Of a DNA stretch of 64,000 bases, positions 63,998-64,000 are shown one piece after another. Source of the stretch: Candidatus Electrothrix rattekaaiensis. GTDB lineage: Bacteria; Desulfobacterota; Desulfobulbia; Desulfobulbales; Desulfobulbaceae. Under the pieces are notes generated by a model. The model was not told where the DNA came from. It made no database searches and was given only the letters and a program-made list of their open reading frames with translations. How positions within the stretch are numbered: position 1 is the stretch's first letter; every line of letters begins with the position of its first letter. The position numbers were made by a program, and so were the translations under genes. The stretch is taken from the NCBI GenBank assembly GCA_032595675.1, contig JAVQMD010000001.1:1830640-1894639 (forward strand), in the 5' to 3' direction.

Positions 63998-64000
63998 GCT

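Overview
The window looks like chromosomal DNA from a deltaproteobacterial sulfur-cycle bacterium of the Desulfobulbaceae/Desulfobulbales type, perhaps a cable-bacterium relative. This is inferred from the gene mix: cyclic-glucan synthase, Roco GTPase, sigma-54 activator, Pil-Chp chemosensory genes, a two-CW protein and a GEMM-like leader. No rRNA or marker gene proves it. I saw no rRNA, tRNA, CRISPR array or intact IS element.

Region 1 (1-11.2 kb) opens with the C-terminal part of an NdvB-like cyclic beta-glucan synthase. An accessory block follows: an LRR-Roc-COR GTPase, a PAS/AAA+/Fis sigma-54 activator, a candidate sigma-54 promoter feeding two tiny membrane proteins, and an overlapping pair made of a P-loop ATPase and a TPR protein with an apparently inactive NTPase domain. 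Dispersed 28-nt palindromes and a tandem array of small palindromes lie here.

Region 2 (11.3-24 kb) has a DUF2254 membrane protein, then a five-gene operon: solute-binding/OmpA fusion, vWA lipoprotein, a second solute-binding/OmpA fusion, an XpaC-like membrane protein and a TelA-family protein. After these come an Rpn-type nuclease, an altered Fic protein and, on the minus strand, an ABC importer of the urea/taurine/nitrate type.

Region 3 (24-33 kb) has a Blc lipocalin, a TumE-type toxin-antitoxin pair bracketed by 94-bp direct repeats, DUF1015, TrmN6, an outer-membrane barrel, a large secreted protein with a possible caspase-like His/Cys dyad, and NagZ.

Region 4 (33-52 kb) starts with a c-di-GMP-I-like riboswitch and a tandemly duplicated two-gene unit for secreted helical, PilJ-N-like proteins, frameshifted in both copies. 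Then come a two-CW protein, a LivJ-type binding protein, a large chemoreceptor and a complete minus-strand Pil-Chp-like cluster: two CheW-like proteins, a CheA with five Hpt domains and a receiver, CheW, a CheY-like regulator and a multidomain PilG-like regulator. Together these suggest surface or ligand sensing linked to type IV pili or twitching.

Region 5 (52-62 kb) is an exopolysaccharide locus: secreted FecR-like protein, Wza-like export lipoprotein, O-antigen ligase/polymerase, Wzc-like tyrosine kinase, TPR protein and a membrane J-domain protein. Region 6 (62-64 kb, minus strand) encodes a short, divergent adenylosuccinate-synthetase paralogue and a vWA protein, and runs out of the window.
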